Assembly (NCBI RefSeq): GCF_050859505.1
Contig: NZ_CP193934.1
Span: forward strand, 1,550,001-1,614,000
Reading direction: 5' to 3'
Origin: Marinirhabdus sp050859505
GTDB lineage: Bacteria; Bacteroidota; Bacteroidia; Flavobacteriales; Flavobacteriaceae
DNA length: 64,000 bases
The notes under the pieces are model-generated. The model was not told the DNA's origin. It saw only the letters and a list, made by a program, of their open reading frames with translations, and searched no databases. The translations under genes and the position numbers were made by a program. Of the stretch, positions 1 through 9,800 are shown one piece after another; the stretch's first letter is position 1; every line of letters starts with the position of its first letter.

Positions 1-1002
1 TATACCGTAGGCTTGTACACGTCGCCACATCTAAAAGATTTTAGAGAGCGAATTAAAATAAACGGGGAGATGATCCCGAAACGCACGGTATCAACCTTTA
101 TCGCAACCCATACATCGTTTTTTGAATCCCATCAATTATCATTTTTTGAAATGACAGTTGGTCTAGCTTTTGATTATTTCCGAAATAAAAAAGTAGACAT
201 TGCCATTATCGAAGTTGGGCTGGGAGGCAGGCTGGATAGCACAAATATTATCACGCCGGAAGTTTCAGTCATTACCAATATTGGGTTAGATCACACACAG
301 TTCTTAGGAACTACCTTGGCTGAAATCGCTTCCGAAAAGGCTGGGATCATAAAACCTGAAATTCCAGTAGTGATAGGAGAATACCACAAAGAGACACTTG
401 CAATTTTTGAAGAAATTGCATTAAAAAATAATTCAAAACTTTACAAGGCATTTCAATCTACGGAAACTTTATTGCCTTCAGATTTGAAGGGAGATTATCA
501 AAAAAGTAATATAAGAACTGTACAAGCTGTAGTAAAGATTTTACAGCAAAAAAAATACAATATTGGGATTCAACATCTAGGGAAAGGACTACAAAATGTA
601 GTTGACAATACAGGCTTGCAAGGGAGATGGCAAACACTGCAGGAAAACCCTAAAATAATCTGCGACACCGCGCACAACAAGGAGGGATTGACGTATGTGT
701 TAAAACAATTACAAAGCGAAAAATTTGAAAAACTACATATAGTTTTAGGCTTTGTAAGTGATAAAGCGGTCGAAACGGTCTTGCCACTGTTTCCAAAATC
801 GGCTACCTATTATTTCTGCAAGCCAGACATAGCAAGAGGAATGGAAGTTGCGAAACTAATGCAACAAGCAGAAAATTTCGGATTAAAAGGAAACCTTTTC
901 CCAAGTGTGCAGAGCGCTCTAAAAGCTGCTAAAAAAAGCGCGCATCCAACCGATTTAATCTTTGTAGGAGGAAGTACGTTTGTTGTGGCAGAGGTGGTTT
1001 AG
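1..1002 (+). CDS. folC: Dihydrofolate/folylpolyglutamate synthase, 5'-truncated by window edge
   Basis: This is the C-terminal part of a Mur-ligase-fold enzyme that adds glutamate to dihydropteroate or folates in the cytoplasm. The frame is open from base 1 (Y-T-V-G-L-Y-T-S-P-H-L), so the real start and the ATP-binding P-loop lie upstream of the window. Visible family marks are the LYTSPHL segment, the EVGLGGRLDSTNI block, the NIGLDH motif followed by EKAGIIKP, and near the C-terminus the DTAHN motif of the ligase domain. The gene ends in TAG and overlaps the convergent penicillin-binding protein gene by 4 bp, so there is no room for a terminator between them. The assignment is firm; only the length is unknown. 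Confidence 0.93.
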   Translation, partial: YTVGLYTSPHLKDFRERIKINGEMIPKRTVSTFIATHTSFFESHQLSFFEMTVGLAFDYFRNKKVDIAIIEVGLGGRLDSTNIITPEVSVITNIGLDHTQFLGTTLAEIASEKAGIIKPEIPVVIGEYHKETLAIFEEIALKNNSKLYKAFQSTETLLPSDLKGDYQKSNIRTVQAVVKILQQKKYNIGIQHLGKGLQNVVDNTGLQGRWQTLQENPKIICDTAHNKEGLTYVLKQLQSEKFEKLHIVLGFVSDKAVETVLPLFPKSATYYFCKPDIARGMEVAKLMQQAENFGLKGNLFPSVQSALKAAKKSAHPTDLIFVGGSTFVVAEVV

Positions 1003-3245
1003 TTTTTCTTACCGTTAAAATTTTTGGTCTTCTTTTTGTCGGGATTGGTAAATAAACGCTTTAAAAATCCATCTCTTTTTGTGGGTGGGCAGTCTAAGGA
1101 AGCAAGAACTTCTTTGCTTGGTATTGGGAATCTTGCTTTGGTGATAGTATCAAAGCGTTTATCGCTATTCATTTTTTGAAGTAATTTCGCCGTAATGGGT
1201 AATGCTGCGTTCGCTCCTTGCCCTACGCGTGTACTTTTAAAACCAATACGGTGATCGTCGTGCCCTACCCAAGTTACTGTGACTAAAGTAGGGGTTACAC
1301 CTACAAACCAGGCGTCTTTATTGGACTGTGTAGTTCCTGTTTTTCCTGCCAACTGGTTTTTAAGTAAATAATTAGCGCGTAGACGTTTTGCAGTACCATT
1401 ATTCACAACATTTTGCATCATGACAAGCATTTGTTGTCGGGTAGTTTTAGAAAAGGCTTCTTTTGATGGCGTTGGTGGGTCGAATTTTTCGAGGACTTTA
1501 CCTTGTGCATTTTCAATTTTCACCAAGTAGTAGGGTATAGATGCTTTACTCTCGTTTATAAAAGCGGTGTAAGCACCTGCCATTTCCAAAACGCTCAATT
1601 CTGCTGTACCTAGTGCCAAGGATGGAACTTCAGGCAGTTTGGAGGTAATGTTTAGTTTTTTTGAAAGGGCAATTACCTTTGGAATTCCTGTTGTTTCAAT
1701 AATTTTTACCGAAACGGTATTAATAGATTGCGTGAGCGCTTCCTTGATACTATAGTTTATATATTTTTCATCTTTATTACCAGAATTTGATGGCGTCCAA
1801 TTGTCTAGATTTTCATAGGCTACCTCTCGTGCCGAAATATAATCACAAGGTTGCATACCGCTTTCCAAAGCTGCTGCGTATAAGATAGGTTTAAAAGTGG
1901 ATCCAACCTGTCTTCTACTCTGTATGTGGTCGTATTTAAAATTTTCAAAATCTACACCACCCACCCACGTTTTAATGGCGCCGTCTGCAGCAACAGCCAA
2001 GGTGCCCGTGTTCAGAGATTTTAAATAAAATTCCAAACTGTCCATAGTGCTGAAACGTACTTTTCGCTGTTTGCCGAAACTTGATACATTCATTTTTCGT
2101 TTTATGCGCAGAGAATCCAGAATAACCGCTTCTGTATATCCTTTTTCTTTCAGTTTTATATAGGCGTTTGTAGTTTTTAATTTGTTTTTAAAGAGATCGG
2201 TTTTTTGTCCCCACGGTTTTTTACTTCCGTATTCCCCTTCAAATTGTCCCTGGAGTTTTTGCAAATGCTCCCGGGTAGCAGCTTCGGCGTATTCCTGCAT
2301 TTTTTTATCTAGGGTCGTATAAATTTTTAGACCGCTGGTATATAAATTGGGTTGTTTTAAAAGGTTCGTATTCTCTTTACACCAGATAAGCATACGTTGT
2401 CTTAATTTTTCCCGAAAGTAGGGAGCCAGGCCATTTTGCTCGTCGAACCTGGCAAAATCTGTTACCAAGGAATCTTGCTGAAATTTTATCAAAGCAGCTT
2501 CCGTTAGATAATTGTACTTGTACATTTGCTGTAGCACTACATTACGGCGTTTTGTGCTACGTTCGGGATATCTGTAAGGGTTGTAATAGGTGGTAGCCTT
2601 TAAGGTGCCTATAAGGGTAGCTCCTTCTGAGGTGGTTAATTTTTGAGCAGGCTTATTAAAAATTTTTCTTGATGCACTTTCAATGCCATTGGTATTTCCG
2701 CTAAAAGGGGCAGAGTTAAGGTAGAGTTCTAGAATTCTGTCTTTTTCATAAATCGATTCTATTCTTTTGGCAATAAATATTTCCTTGCATTTGGCCACGG
2801 GCAAGGTGAAAATGCTTAATTCTTTCCGTTTAAAAAGATTTTTAGCCAATTGTTGCGTAAGCGTGCTGCCACCGCCAGCCGATTTATCCTGTAACAAAAT
2901 AGATTTTATTACCACTCGAAACAAACTACTTGTATCAATGCCATTGTGTTCGTAGAACCGTGCATCTTCGGTAGCGATAACGGCGTCTAGTACATGTTGT
3001 GGAATACTGTCCAGCGGAATGGGCTGCCTATTTTCGATATAAAATTTACCAATGAGCTCATTATTGATATCATAAATGTCGGAAGCCCGGTATTGCGAAA
3101 GTTCTTTTAATTCTTTGTTTGAAGGCAACGCGCCCCAGAGGCCAAAGTAAACAGTGCCCATAAAGAAGCAAGCCAAACCAAAAGCAATGCCAAGGGCAAT
3201 GGCTATTTTTTTTAAAATTTGTTTGAATTTTTTGTTAACTTTCAT
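999..3245 (-). CDS. Class A penicillin-binding protein (bifunctional transglycosylase/transpeptidase, PBP1A type)
   Basis: An inner-membrane enzyme that polymerises lipid II into glycan strands and cross-links them in the periplasm. One N-terminal membrane helix (about residues 10-35) is followed by a GT51 transglycosylase domain with the catalytic Glu in ATEDARFYEHNG (about residue 93) and the GGSTLTQQLAKN motif. The transpeptidase domain follows, with the active-site serine in GSTFK (about 449), an S-I-N motif (about 507) and K-T-G-T-T (about 635). I chose the ATG at 3245 (748 aa); an in-frame TTG seven codons upstream would only add a short polar tail. The length is usual for PBP1A/PonA. 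The gene converges on folC with a 4-bp overlap. Confidence 0.93.
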   Translation of the reverse strand: MKVNKKFKQILKKIAIALGIAFGLACFFMGTVYFGLWGALPSNKELKELSQYRASDIYDINNELIGKFYIENRQPIPLDSIPQHVLDAVIATEDARFYEHNGIDTSSLFRVVIKSILLQDKSAGGGSTLTQQLAKNLFKRKELSIFTLPVAKCKEIFIAKRIESIYEKDRILELYLNSAPFSGNTNGIESASRKIFNKPAQKLTTSEGATLIGTLKATTYYNPYRYPERSTKRRNVVLQQMYKYNYLTEAALIKFQQDSLVTDFARFDEQNGLAPYFREKLRQRMLIWCKENTNLLKQPNLYTSGLKIYTTLDKKMQEYAEAATREHLQKLQGQFEGEYGSKKPWGQKTDLFKNKLKTTNAYIKLKEKGYTEAVILDSLRIKRKMNVSSFGKQRKVRFSTMDSLEFYLKSLNTGTLAVAADGAIKTWVGGVDFENFKYDHIQSRRQVGSTFKPILYAAALESGMQPCDYISAREVAYENLDNWTPSNSGNKDEKYINYSIKEALTQSINTVSVKIIETTGIPKVIALSKKLNITSKLPEVPSLALGTAELSVLEMAGAYTAFINESKASIPYYLVKIENAQGKVLEKFDPPTPSKEAFSKTTRQQMLVMMQNVVNNGTAKRLRANYLLKNQLAGKTGTTQSNKDAWFVGVTPTLVTVTWVGHDDHRIGFKSTRVGQGANAALPITAKLLQKMNSDKRFDTITKARFPIPSKEVLASLDCPPTKRDGFLKRLFTNPDKKKTKNFNGKKN

Positions 3246-3324
3246 ATAAAGGTTTACACTATGCAATGTAACATATTGGAGCGGGTAGCAGGACCCTTTT
3301 TAACCAAATTTCAAAAGTTCAAAA

Positions 3325-3356
3325 TAAAAAAAGGTCTTCATTTCTGAAGACCTTTT
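3325..3356 (-). terminator. Intrinsic terminator of the tRNA-Val unit
   Basis: A perfect 12-bp stem (3329-3340 with 3345-3356, built on AGGTCTTCA) with a TTTC loop lies directly 3' of the tRNA. On the minus strand it runs into a T-rich stretch (complement of 3321-3330). This has the layout of a rho-independent terminator for the tRNA transcript. Confidence 0.8.
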
Positions 3357-3358
3357 GT

Positions 3359-3432
3359 GGGCGCAGAGGGATTCGAACCCCCGACCCCTTGGGTGTAAAC
3401 CAAGTGCTCTGAACCAACTGAGCTATGCGCCC
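3359..3432 (-). tRNA. tRNA-Val (anticodon TAC)
   Basis: A complete 74-nt cloverleaf on the minus strand. The acceptor stem is GGGCGCA/TGCGCCC, the D-arm begins TAGCTCAGTTGG, the anticodon stem CTTGG/CCAAG encloses the loop TTTACAC (anticodon TAC, valine), and the T-arm has GGTTCGAATCC. The 3' CCA is not encoded: the bases after the acceptor stem read ACAAAAG. A strong promoter lies upstream at 3531-3561 and a terminator downstream at 3325-3356. Confidence 0.95.
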
Positions 3433-3435
3433 GAT

Positions 3436-3511
3436 TTTTTTAAAGGGATTCGGTAATCCCGACTCTCCCGACACTAAATCGGGATGCGCTAAAACAACTG
3501 AGATATTCGCC
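3436..3511 (-). pseudogene. Decayed tRNA-like copy upstream of tRNA-Val
   Basis: Read on the minus strand from 3511, the sequence starts GGCGAAT, continues ATCTCAGTTGTTTTAGCGCAT (compare the D-arm of the neighbouring tRNA-Val), then has an intact 5-bp anticodon stem CCCGA/TCGGG around the 7-nt loop TTTAGTG, and a distorted T-arm (GGGAT, six bases, ATCCC). The 3' half of the acceptor stem is missing: CCTTTAAAAAAATC stands where ATTCGCC would be needed. It lies between the promoter and tRNA-Val, so it is probably transcribed as leader. The apparent anticodon TAG would be leucine, but a leucine tRNA should have a long variable arm and none is seen. Confidence 0.6.
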
Positions 3512-3530
3512 ATTGCTTTGTTAGCGGTTG

Positions 3531-3561
3531 CAAATATAAGTTAGTTTTTACTTTCAGCAAA
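3531..3561 (-). promoter_or_regulatory. Bacteroidota-type promoter for the tRNA-Val unit
   Basis: On the minus strand the sequence reads TTTG (3561-3558), 19 bases, then TATATTTG (3538-3531). This matches the Bacteroidota housekeeping consensus TTTG / TAnnTTTG with good spacing. Transcription would begin near 3524 and cross the decayed tRNA copy before tRNA-Val. Confidence 0.75.
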
Positions 3562-3589
3562 TTAAAATGAAAAAAAATATGAGATAAAT

Positions 3590-4870
3590 TTATAAAAATT
3601 TCAGTGTCCGCTCCAAAGCCATTCCTCTTGAGCCTTTTATAAGGATTGTACTTTTGGAAACAGGAGTGTGATTCAATTCTTTTTCCAGAGAATCAAAGGC
3701 GCTGTATTTTGAAATATGCGAGGCCTCCGTTTTTGTTTTACTGAAATTTTCACCCACCAGATAAACGCTTCCGAAGTTATTTTCAGAGAGAAAATCTACT
3801 ATAGCTTGGTGTTCTCTTTCAGCTGAACTCCCTAATTCAAACATATCGCCTAGAATCATTACTTTATGCTCCCCTGCTGCTTGCTGGAAGTTTTCAAGCG
3901 CAGCGAGCATACTGGTTGGATTAGCATTGTACGCATCCAGTAAAATGGTATGCCCGTTTTGCTGTATAATTTGAGAACGATTATTTGTGGGTACATAGCT
4001 TTCAATAGCTTTCTTTATATTTTCTGCAGAAACTTTAAAATATTGCCCAATCGCAATAGCAGCGGCAATGTTCGTGTAATTATATAATCCAACTAGATTG
4101 CTGGTAATCTCTTCATTCTTATACGCTACTTTTAATTGCGCTGAGGAATCCAAAAGCGTCACATTGCAATCTTCGTTCGTCTTTCCAAAGGTGTATTTCT
4201 TAAGTGGTTTAGAAATTTCAACTTGTTTAGGATCTTCTGTATTTACAAAGGCTAGTTTATTATTTTTTTGAAGGCTTTCGTAGAGTTCTGTTTTGCCTTT
4301 TATAACCCCTTCTAGGCTTCCAAAACCTTCCAGGTGAGCCTTCCCAAAGTTAGTGATATACCCATAGTCGGGTTGCGCAATGGTGCATAGTTGTTCTATT
4401 TCTTTTAAATGGTTGGCGCCCATTTCTACAATGCCCATCTCAGTTTCAGCAGTCATGGAGAGTAGGGTAAGTGGTACGCCAATATGATTATTAAGGTTTC
4501 CTACGGTTGCTGTTGTTGTGTACGTGGTTTCTAGCACCGCATTAATCAACTCCTTCGTTGTTGTTTTTCCGTTGCTGCCAGTAAGAGCAAGGATAGTTGT
4601 GTTGAGGTAGTTGCGATGATAGTTGGCTAATTCTTGTAATTTTTCCAGAACATTTTTGCATAAAATGGTCTCTCCTGTATTTTTATGAAATTGTAATTTA
4701 TCTATAATTACTTTTGAAGCTCCTTTTTGTAGTGCTTCTTCTGTAAAGATGTTTCCGTCAAAATTATCACCTGTAAGGGCAAAAAAAAGACAGTTCTTGG
4801 TGATTTTTCTAGTGTCGGTACAAACAGTCTTGCTTTTTAGAAAAAGTTGGTGGAGTGCTTCTATTTTCAA
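3590..4870 (-). CDS. murF: UDP-N-acetylmuramoyl-tripeptide--D-alanyl-D-alanine ligase
   Basis: A cytoplasmic ligase that adds D-Ala-D-Ala to UDP-MurNAc-tripeptide, the last soluble step of peptidoglycan precursor synthesis. The 426-aa protein has the N-terminal uridine-binding domain (DTRKI, FFALTG), the ATP-binding loop LTGSNGKTTTKE (about residue 105), the EMGANH motif, NFGKAHLEGFGS, and the C-terminal LDAYNANPTSM motif. The start appears to be TTG at 4870: it gives the usual family length and no ATG lies nearby. There is no recognisable Shine-Dalgarno, as is common in this phylum. Together with the PBP gene and mpl, the window carries three cell-wall genes, though not in one operon. Confidence 0.93.
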   Translation of the reverse strand: MKIEALHQLFLKSKTVCTDTRKITKNCLFFALTGDNFDGNIFTEEALQKGASKVIIDKLQFHKNTGETILCKNVLEKLQELANYHRNYLNTTILALTGSNGKTTTKELINAVLETTYTTTATVGNLNNHIGVPLTLLSMTAETEMGIVEMGANHLKEIEQLCTIAQPDYGYITNFGKAHLEGFGSLEGVIKGKTELYESLQKNNKLAFVNTEDPKQVEISKPLKKYTFGKTNEDCNVTLLDSSAQLKVAYKNEEITSNLVGLYNYTNIAAAIAIGQYFKVSAENIKKAIESYVPTNNRSQIIQQNGHTILLDAYNANPTSMLAALENFQQAAGEHKVMILGDMFELGSSAEREHQAIVDFLSENNFGSVYLVGENFSKTKTEASHISKYSAFDSLEKELNHTPVSKSTILIKGSRGMALERTLKFL

Positions 4871-4898
4871 TGCTATTTATTTTTGAGATATAAAGGTA

Positions 4899-4936
4899 TA
4901 AAAAAACCCTCCGTTGCAAATAACAAAGGAGGGTTT
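4899..4936 (-). terminator. Intrinsic terminator downstream of gldJ
   Basis: The stem AAACCCTCC (4904-4912) pairs with GGAGGGTTT (4928-4936). On the minus strand it is followed by a run of T. It lies about 20 nt past the gldJ stop codon and separates gldJ from murF. Confidence 0.8.
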
Positions 4937-4956
4937 GTATAAATTTTAATGAATTT

Positions 4957-6639
4957 TTAGTCTCTTGGTGTCTTTCCTTTTTTAGATTTTGAACCTACAC
5001 GAGACATAGCACATCTAAAGCCAATATAGTCTGTAGCCATATCTTGAGGGAAGAAACGACGTTGTGCTGGATCTAACCAGTAATCACGATCTCTCCAGGA
5101 ACCTCCTTTGTACACACGTACTTCGTTGTCTATTAATGTCGTTCTGGTCGCATTTTTATCATATTGACGGTCCATTGATCCGGTACTGTCTGCGGACACT
5201 TGGTGCTTAGGAGAATTGTACATGCGCTCTCCATCCTTCTCACCTTCTCCTTCGCTATCGAAATCGCTGAAAGAAGAGAAGTAACGCGTTGAGCGCTTGT
5301 CTCCATCACGGAAGTCACGGTTATCGCTCTCTGAGAATTGTGTTCTCAAATACGTTTCATTTTCATCTACAGGTACTTGTGCAATTTCCCCAGGGAAATT
5401 CCTTGCAATTACTTTACCATTACTCAAGGTGTCATAAACGATAGAGTCTGCAGTAACGATTTTAACTTTACCATCTTCGCCAATAGCATTTTTGGTATAT
5501 ACGTTACCACGATAGTAGTTAAAGTCGTTAAACTCGTCATCAACTATTGGACGGTACACATCGGCAACCCATTCGGCTACGTTTCCTGCCATATCGTATA
5601 ATCCATAATCGTTAGGTTCGTATGATTTTACTTCAGCAGTAATATCGGCTCCATCATCACTCCATCCGGCAATACCACCATAATCACCATCACCTTGTTT
5701 GAAGTTGGCTAATTGATCACCACGACTTCTTCTTTTTCCAGAACGGGTGTATTGTCCGTCCCAAGGGTATTTTTTTCTACCTCTGTATACGTTGTAATTT
5801 CTCAAACTACTCATACCAAGTGCGGCAAATTCCCACTCTGCTTCCGTTGGAAGTCTGTAGGCAGGTAATAATAGTCCATCTTTACGTTGAACATATAAAT
5901 TTGTACTGTCTTTGCTTCTCTTTGCCAAACTTTCTGAACGCTTTCCACCTTTGGTAATGGAATCGTTACCGCCATAGGTTTTAGAAGGAGCATTTAAATA
6001 GGTGTCTGTACTAAAAGTTTCACCAGTTTTAACATCATAACGACCATTACGAGCCGTAAATCCTTCTTCTTCCAAGATAAGTTCGTTTACACGGTCTGTA
6101 CGCCAGTTTCCAAACTCTACAGCTTGTAACCAGCTTACTCCTACTACAGGGTAATCTGCATATGCAGGGTGACGCAAGTAATTATTTGTCATTACTTCGT
6201 TAAACCCTAAGCGGTTTCGCCATACCAAAGTATCCGGAACAGCACCGTCATAAATACGGCGATAATTTTCTTCCTCTGGAGGGAAAACACGCTTTAACCA
6301 ATCCAAGTATTCAAGATACATTAGGTTGGTAACTTCAGTCTCGTCCATATAGAAAGACTGGACGTGTTGTTGGTTTGGACTATTGTTCCAATCGTGCATT
6401 GGATCATCTTGTACTCGGCCCATAGTAAACGTTCCGCCTTCAACAAAAATAAGTCCGGGACCTGTTTCTTGCTCTTTAGCTTTGGGGTTGTACTGAAAGC
6501 CACCTTCTTTGGAATTCATTTTCCAACCGGTAGCTCTTGAGCTGTTTTTATAGTCGCGAGTCTTGTTACAGCTTGTAATAAATGCTGCTACAGCAACTAA
6601 AAGTAATGCCTTTAAGGCTAAGTTTTTTATCATGTTCAT
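4957..6639 (-). CDS. gldJ: Gliding motility lipoprotein GldJ
   Basis: A lipoprotein required for gliding and for stability of the type IX secretion apparatus in Flavobacterium. From the ATG at 6639 the protein is 560 aa. It has a short hydrophobic signal ending in the lipobox I-T-S-C, then a formylglycine-generating-enzyme-like fold: FVEGGTFTMG near the start, YRLPTEAEWEFAA in the middle, YDMAGNVAEWVADVY, and VYKGGSWRDR ... YIGFRCAM at the end. A longer reading from 6678 would put 13 unrelated residues before the signal peptide, so I prefer 6639. The gene is divergent from porU, an order conserved with F. johnsoniae. An own terminator follows at 4899-4936. Confidence 0.93.
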   Translation of the reverse strand: MNMIKNLALKALLLVAVAAFITSCNKTRDYKNSSRATGWKMNSKEGGFQYNPKAKEQETGPGLIFVEGGTFTMGRVQDDPMHDWNNSPNQQHVQSFYMDETEVTNLMYLEYLDWLKRVFPPEEENYRRIYDGAVPDTLVWRNRLGFNEVMTNNYLRHPAYADYPVVGVSWLQAVEFGNWRTDRVNELILEEEGFTARNGRYDVKTGETFSTDTYLNAPSKTYGGNDSITKGGKRSESLAKRSKDSTNLYVQRKDGLLLPAYRLPTEAEWEFAALGMSSLRNYNVYRGRKKYPWDGQYTRSGKRRSRGDQLANFKQGDGDYGGIAGWSDDGADITAEVKSYEPNDYGLYDMAGNVAEWVADVYRPIVDDEFNDFNYYRGNVYTKNAIGEDGKVKIVTADSIVYDTLSNGKVIARNFPGEIAQVPVDENETYLRTQFSESDNRDFRDGDKRSTRYFSSFSDFDSEGEGEKDGERMYNSPKHQVSADSTGSMDRQYDKNATRTTLIDNEVRVYKGGSWRDRDYWLDPAQRRFFPQDMATDYIGFRCAMSRVGSKSKKGKTPRD

Positions 6640-6803
6640 AGGTTCAGTCATGAATAAATTGGGTTCGCAATATAACAATTAACGATAAAAGCACAATAAT
6701 ATTTTACCATTTATCCGATGTAAGGGGTCTTTATCGAAATCGACCCACTGTAAACGTAGCTTTTTTTTTATTATTATAGTATAAGCCTATTTCTTTAAAA
6801 AAC

Positions 6804-6833
6804 TTTTAGATCGCTACACTAAGTGTATCTTTG
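6804..6833 (+). promoter_or_regulatory. Promoter of porU-porV
   Basis: The -7 box TATCTTTG (6826-6833) fits TAnnTTTG exactly. A TTTT stretch at 6804-6807, 18 bases upstream, can serve as the -33 box. The ATG of porU is 15 nt downstream, which implies a very short leader. Confidence 0.65.
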
Positions 6834-6847
6834 AAGCGTTACTAGTT

Positions 6848-9800
6848 ATGATGAAAAAGTTAATTTTACTCTCTATTTTATCGGTATTACCTTTAATTGC
6901 TGCGTCTCAGCAAAAAGACATCGTAGTGCCTTGGAATAATACCACAACAACTTCTGTAGGTTCTAATAGCAAGAAAATTGGTGTAGCAAAAACAGTGAAT
7001 ACTAATACTGTTACTAAAGCTTCAGGAAATTCAGCATTAGGTCTTCAGCTTGATGATGATAGTCTTCTCTATGAGAAACTTTGGGAGGATACTGGATTTG
7101 CAGATGCCAATTCGCTTCAAATTTTAAATGTAACGTACGGTTCGCTTACTCAAGATGAATTAAAAGGTATTAATAAGAACATGGTGCCTTCCCAATTAAA
7201 ATCTCAGATTGCAAGCACCATGGGGAGGGATAAAATATTTACAAAAGTGAGTATTTCTCCAGTTGTGAAAACGAATGCAGGTCTTAGAAAAGTGATTTCG
7301 TTTTCTTTAAAGTATACCTACGGAAACAATAGAAGTTCGTATACCCGAATGCCTATCACAAATTCTGTTTTAGCAACTGGCAACTGGTTTAAATTTAAAA
7401 TTGAACAAACAGGTATCCATCGGGTAACGAAAGAATTTTTAAGCAGTATTGGTATGAATACCGACGGTATTGATCCCAGAAATCTTAAAATTTACGGACA
7501 TGGAGGGAAGCCACTTCCTTTATATAATGCAATTCCTGTTGCTTTTGACCTTCCTGAAAATGCAATACAAGTGTTGGGGGAAGGAGATGGTTCTTTTGAT
7601 AGTGGTGATGCCATTTTATTTTATGGTATAAGTACCAAAGGATATGATCTTGAGAATGACACCAATATAAACCCTTATAGTGACGAGGCTTATTATTATG
7701 TTACAAGCTCTGGGGGACCTGGTTTGCGGGTGCAAAATATGGTAGAGCCTACGGGAAATGCCACTACAATAATTAGTAGCTTCGATGATTATAAATTCCA
7801 TGAGCTTGATGAAGATAGCCCGGTACGGGTGGGTAGGCGCTGGTATGGTAATAGATTTGACATAGAAAACGAACAAACATTCACCTTTAATTTTCCTAAT
7901 ATAATATCGCAGGAACCTATGGATCTAACAGTGAAAGCTGTTTCGGCATCCGAAACTTCTAGCTCCATAGCGCTATCTGTTAACGGTACCACGTTAAATC
8001 CGTTAACCTTCATACCACCATCGGGGTCCACGGCATTGTTAAGTACCGATGAATTTGAAGACGAAGTGCCCGCAGGAGGGGAAGAAGTAACTGTGGAGTT
8101 GATTTATAATAATGGTGGTAACCCGGCAAGTATTGCTTACTTAGATTATATTGGAATTACTGCGGTACGTAGACTTTCTGGCACGGGGGAACAATTACCC
8201 TTTCAGTTTAATGATGCAACAACACTTACTGGAATTGGGGAATATCAAATTACCAATGCGAACGATTTTACACAAGTTTGGGACGTAACCAATACGGCAA
8301 ATATTTCTAGTAAGCCACATGAAAATGGAGGTGCCTCTTTCAGTTTTAAGGCTGCTTTAGGACAGCTTAGAAAATATGTTGCGGTACACGCTTCCAACTT
8401 TTTAGAGCCAGTACAGGCGCAAAACCCAGTGGTTGGGAATCAAAATTTAAAAGGAACTATCTTTAACGATGCTTCTGGTAACTTTCAGGATATAGAGTAT
8501 CTAATTATAGCGCCTCCTTTCTTATTACAACCAGCACTGCGATTGGCAACCCATCACAAAGGCAGAGGGCTTAATGTAAAGGTGGTCACTACTGATAAAA
8601 TTTATGAAGAATTCAGTTCTGGGAAACAGGATATAAGTGCTATCCGTAATTTTGTACGGTATATTTATGACAATGCTTCCAGCCGGGAAAACAGAATTAA
8701 ATACCTCGGTTTTTTTGGAGATACTTCTGTAGATTATAAAAACAGGCTGAGCAACAATAACAATAATGTGCCTTCCTTTCATACGCTTTTAAGTACAAAT
8801 ACAGCCAATTCTTTTATGAGTGATGATTTCTTCGGAAGTGTAGACTCTAATGAGGGTACCATTGGCGGGGAAAATTTAAATGAATTTGGAGAGAGGTTGC
8901 CCGATATTGATAAGCTGGATATAGCAGTAGGTAGAATTATAGCAGATAATGTACTATTGGCAAACCAGATGGTAGATAAGATTTTGAATTACGCATCCAG
9001 AAGTTCCTATGGAAATTGGCGGAATAATTTTATCTTAATTTCAGACGATGTAGATGCACCCTTTGAGTATCGTGATCTAGAATTAAATCTCGATAACTTA
9101 GGGGATGAAATCTCTGCCAACAAGCAATTTGTGAATGTAAAGAAAATACATGCAGACGCTTTTTTACAGGAAACTTCGGCAGGTGGAAATAGATATCCTA
9201 CGGTGGTAAAAGCCATCCAGAACCAAACTGAAGTAGGTGCATTAATTATTAATTATTTTGGACACGGTGGTGAGGATGGTTTGGCGAAAGAATTTATTTA
9301 TACCAAAGGGGTTGCCGAAAATTTAAGAAATCCCAACACATTACCACTTATTGTAACGGTAACCTGCGAGTTTACAAAATTTGACGATCCTGAGCGTGTC
9401 ACCGCAGGGGAACTTACTTTTTGGAACCCAGAAGGAGGGGCTATTTCACTCATTACTACTACCCGTGCCATATTTGTTAGCGTTGGTGTATTGTTCAATG
9501 ATGCATTAGCACCTGAATTGTTTGGGTATGGCACTAATGATATTCCGCCGCCGGCAGAAGCATTGCGTAGAGCAAAAAATAACATACCCAGAAATACTAG
9601 GCGGGTGGTCCTTTTTGTAGGAGATCCAGCATCGCCGCTTGCCTTTCCCAAGCCATCTATAAGACTTACGTCTATTAATGGAGCTCCAGTTTCAGCAACA
9701 TCTCCTGTGTTGCAAGCTTTAAGTCGCGTGCGTTTAGGTGGTGAGGTGACCGATGCTAATGGAAATGTATTGAGTAACTATAATGGAGTGCTGGAAGCAA

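Noticed and set aside
3319..3513. A 64-codon minus-strand frame across the tRNA-Val locus
   Set aside because: It is the tRNA, its terminator and the decayed copy read as protein; no start context or coding character.
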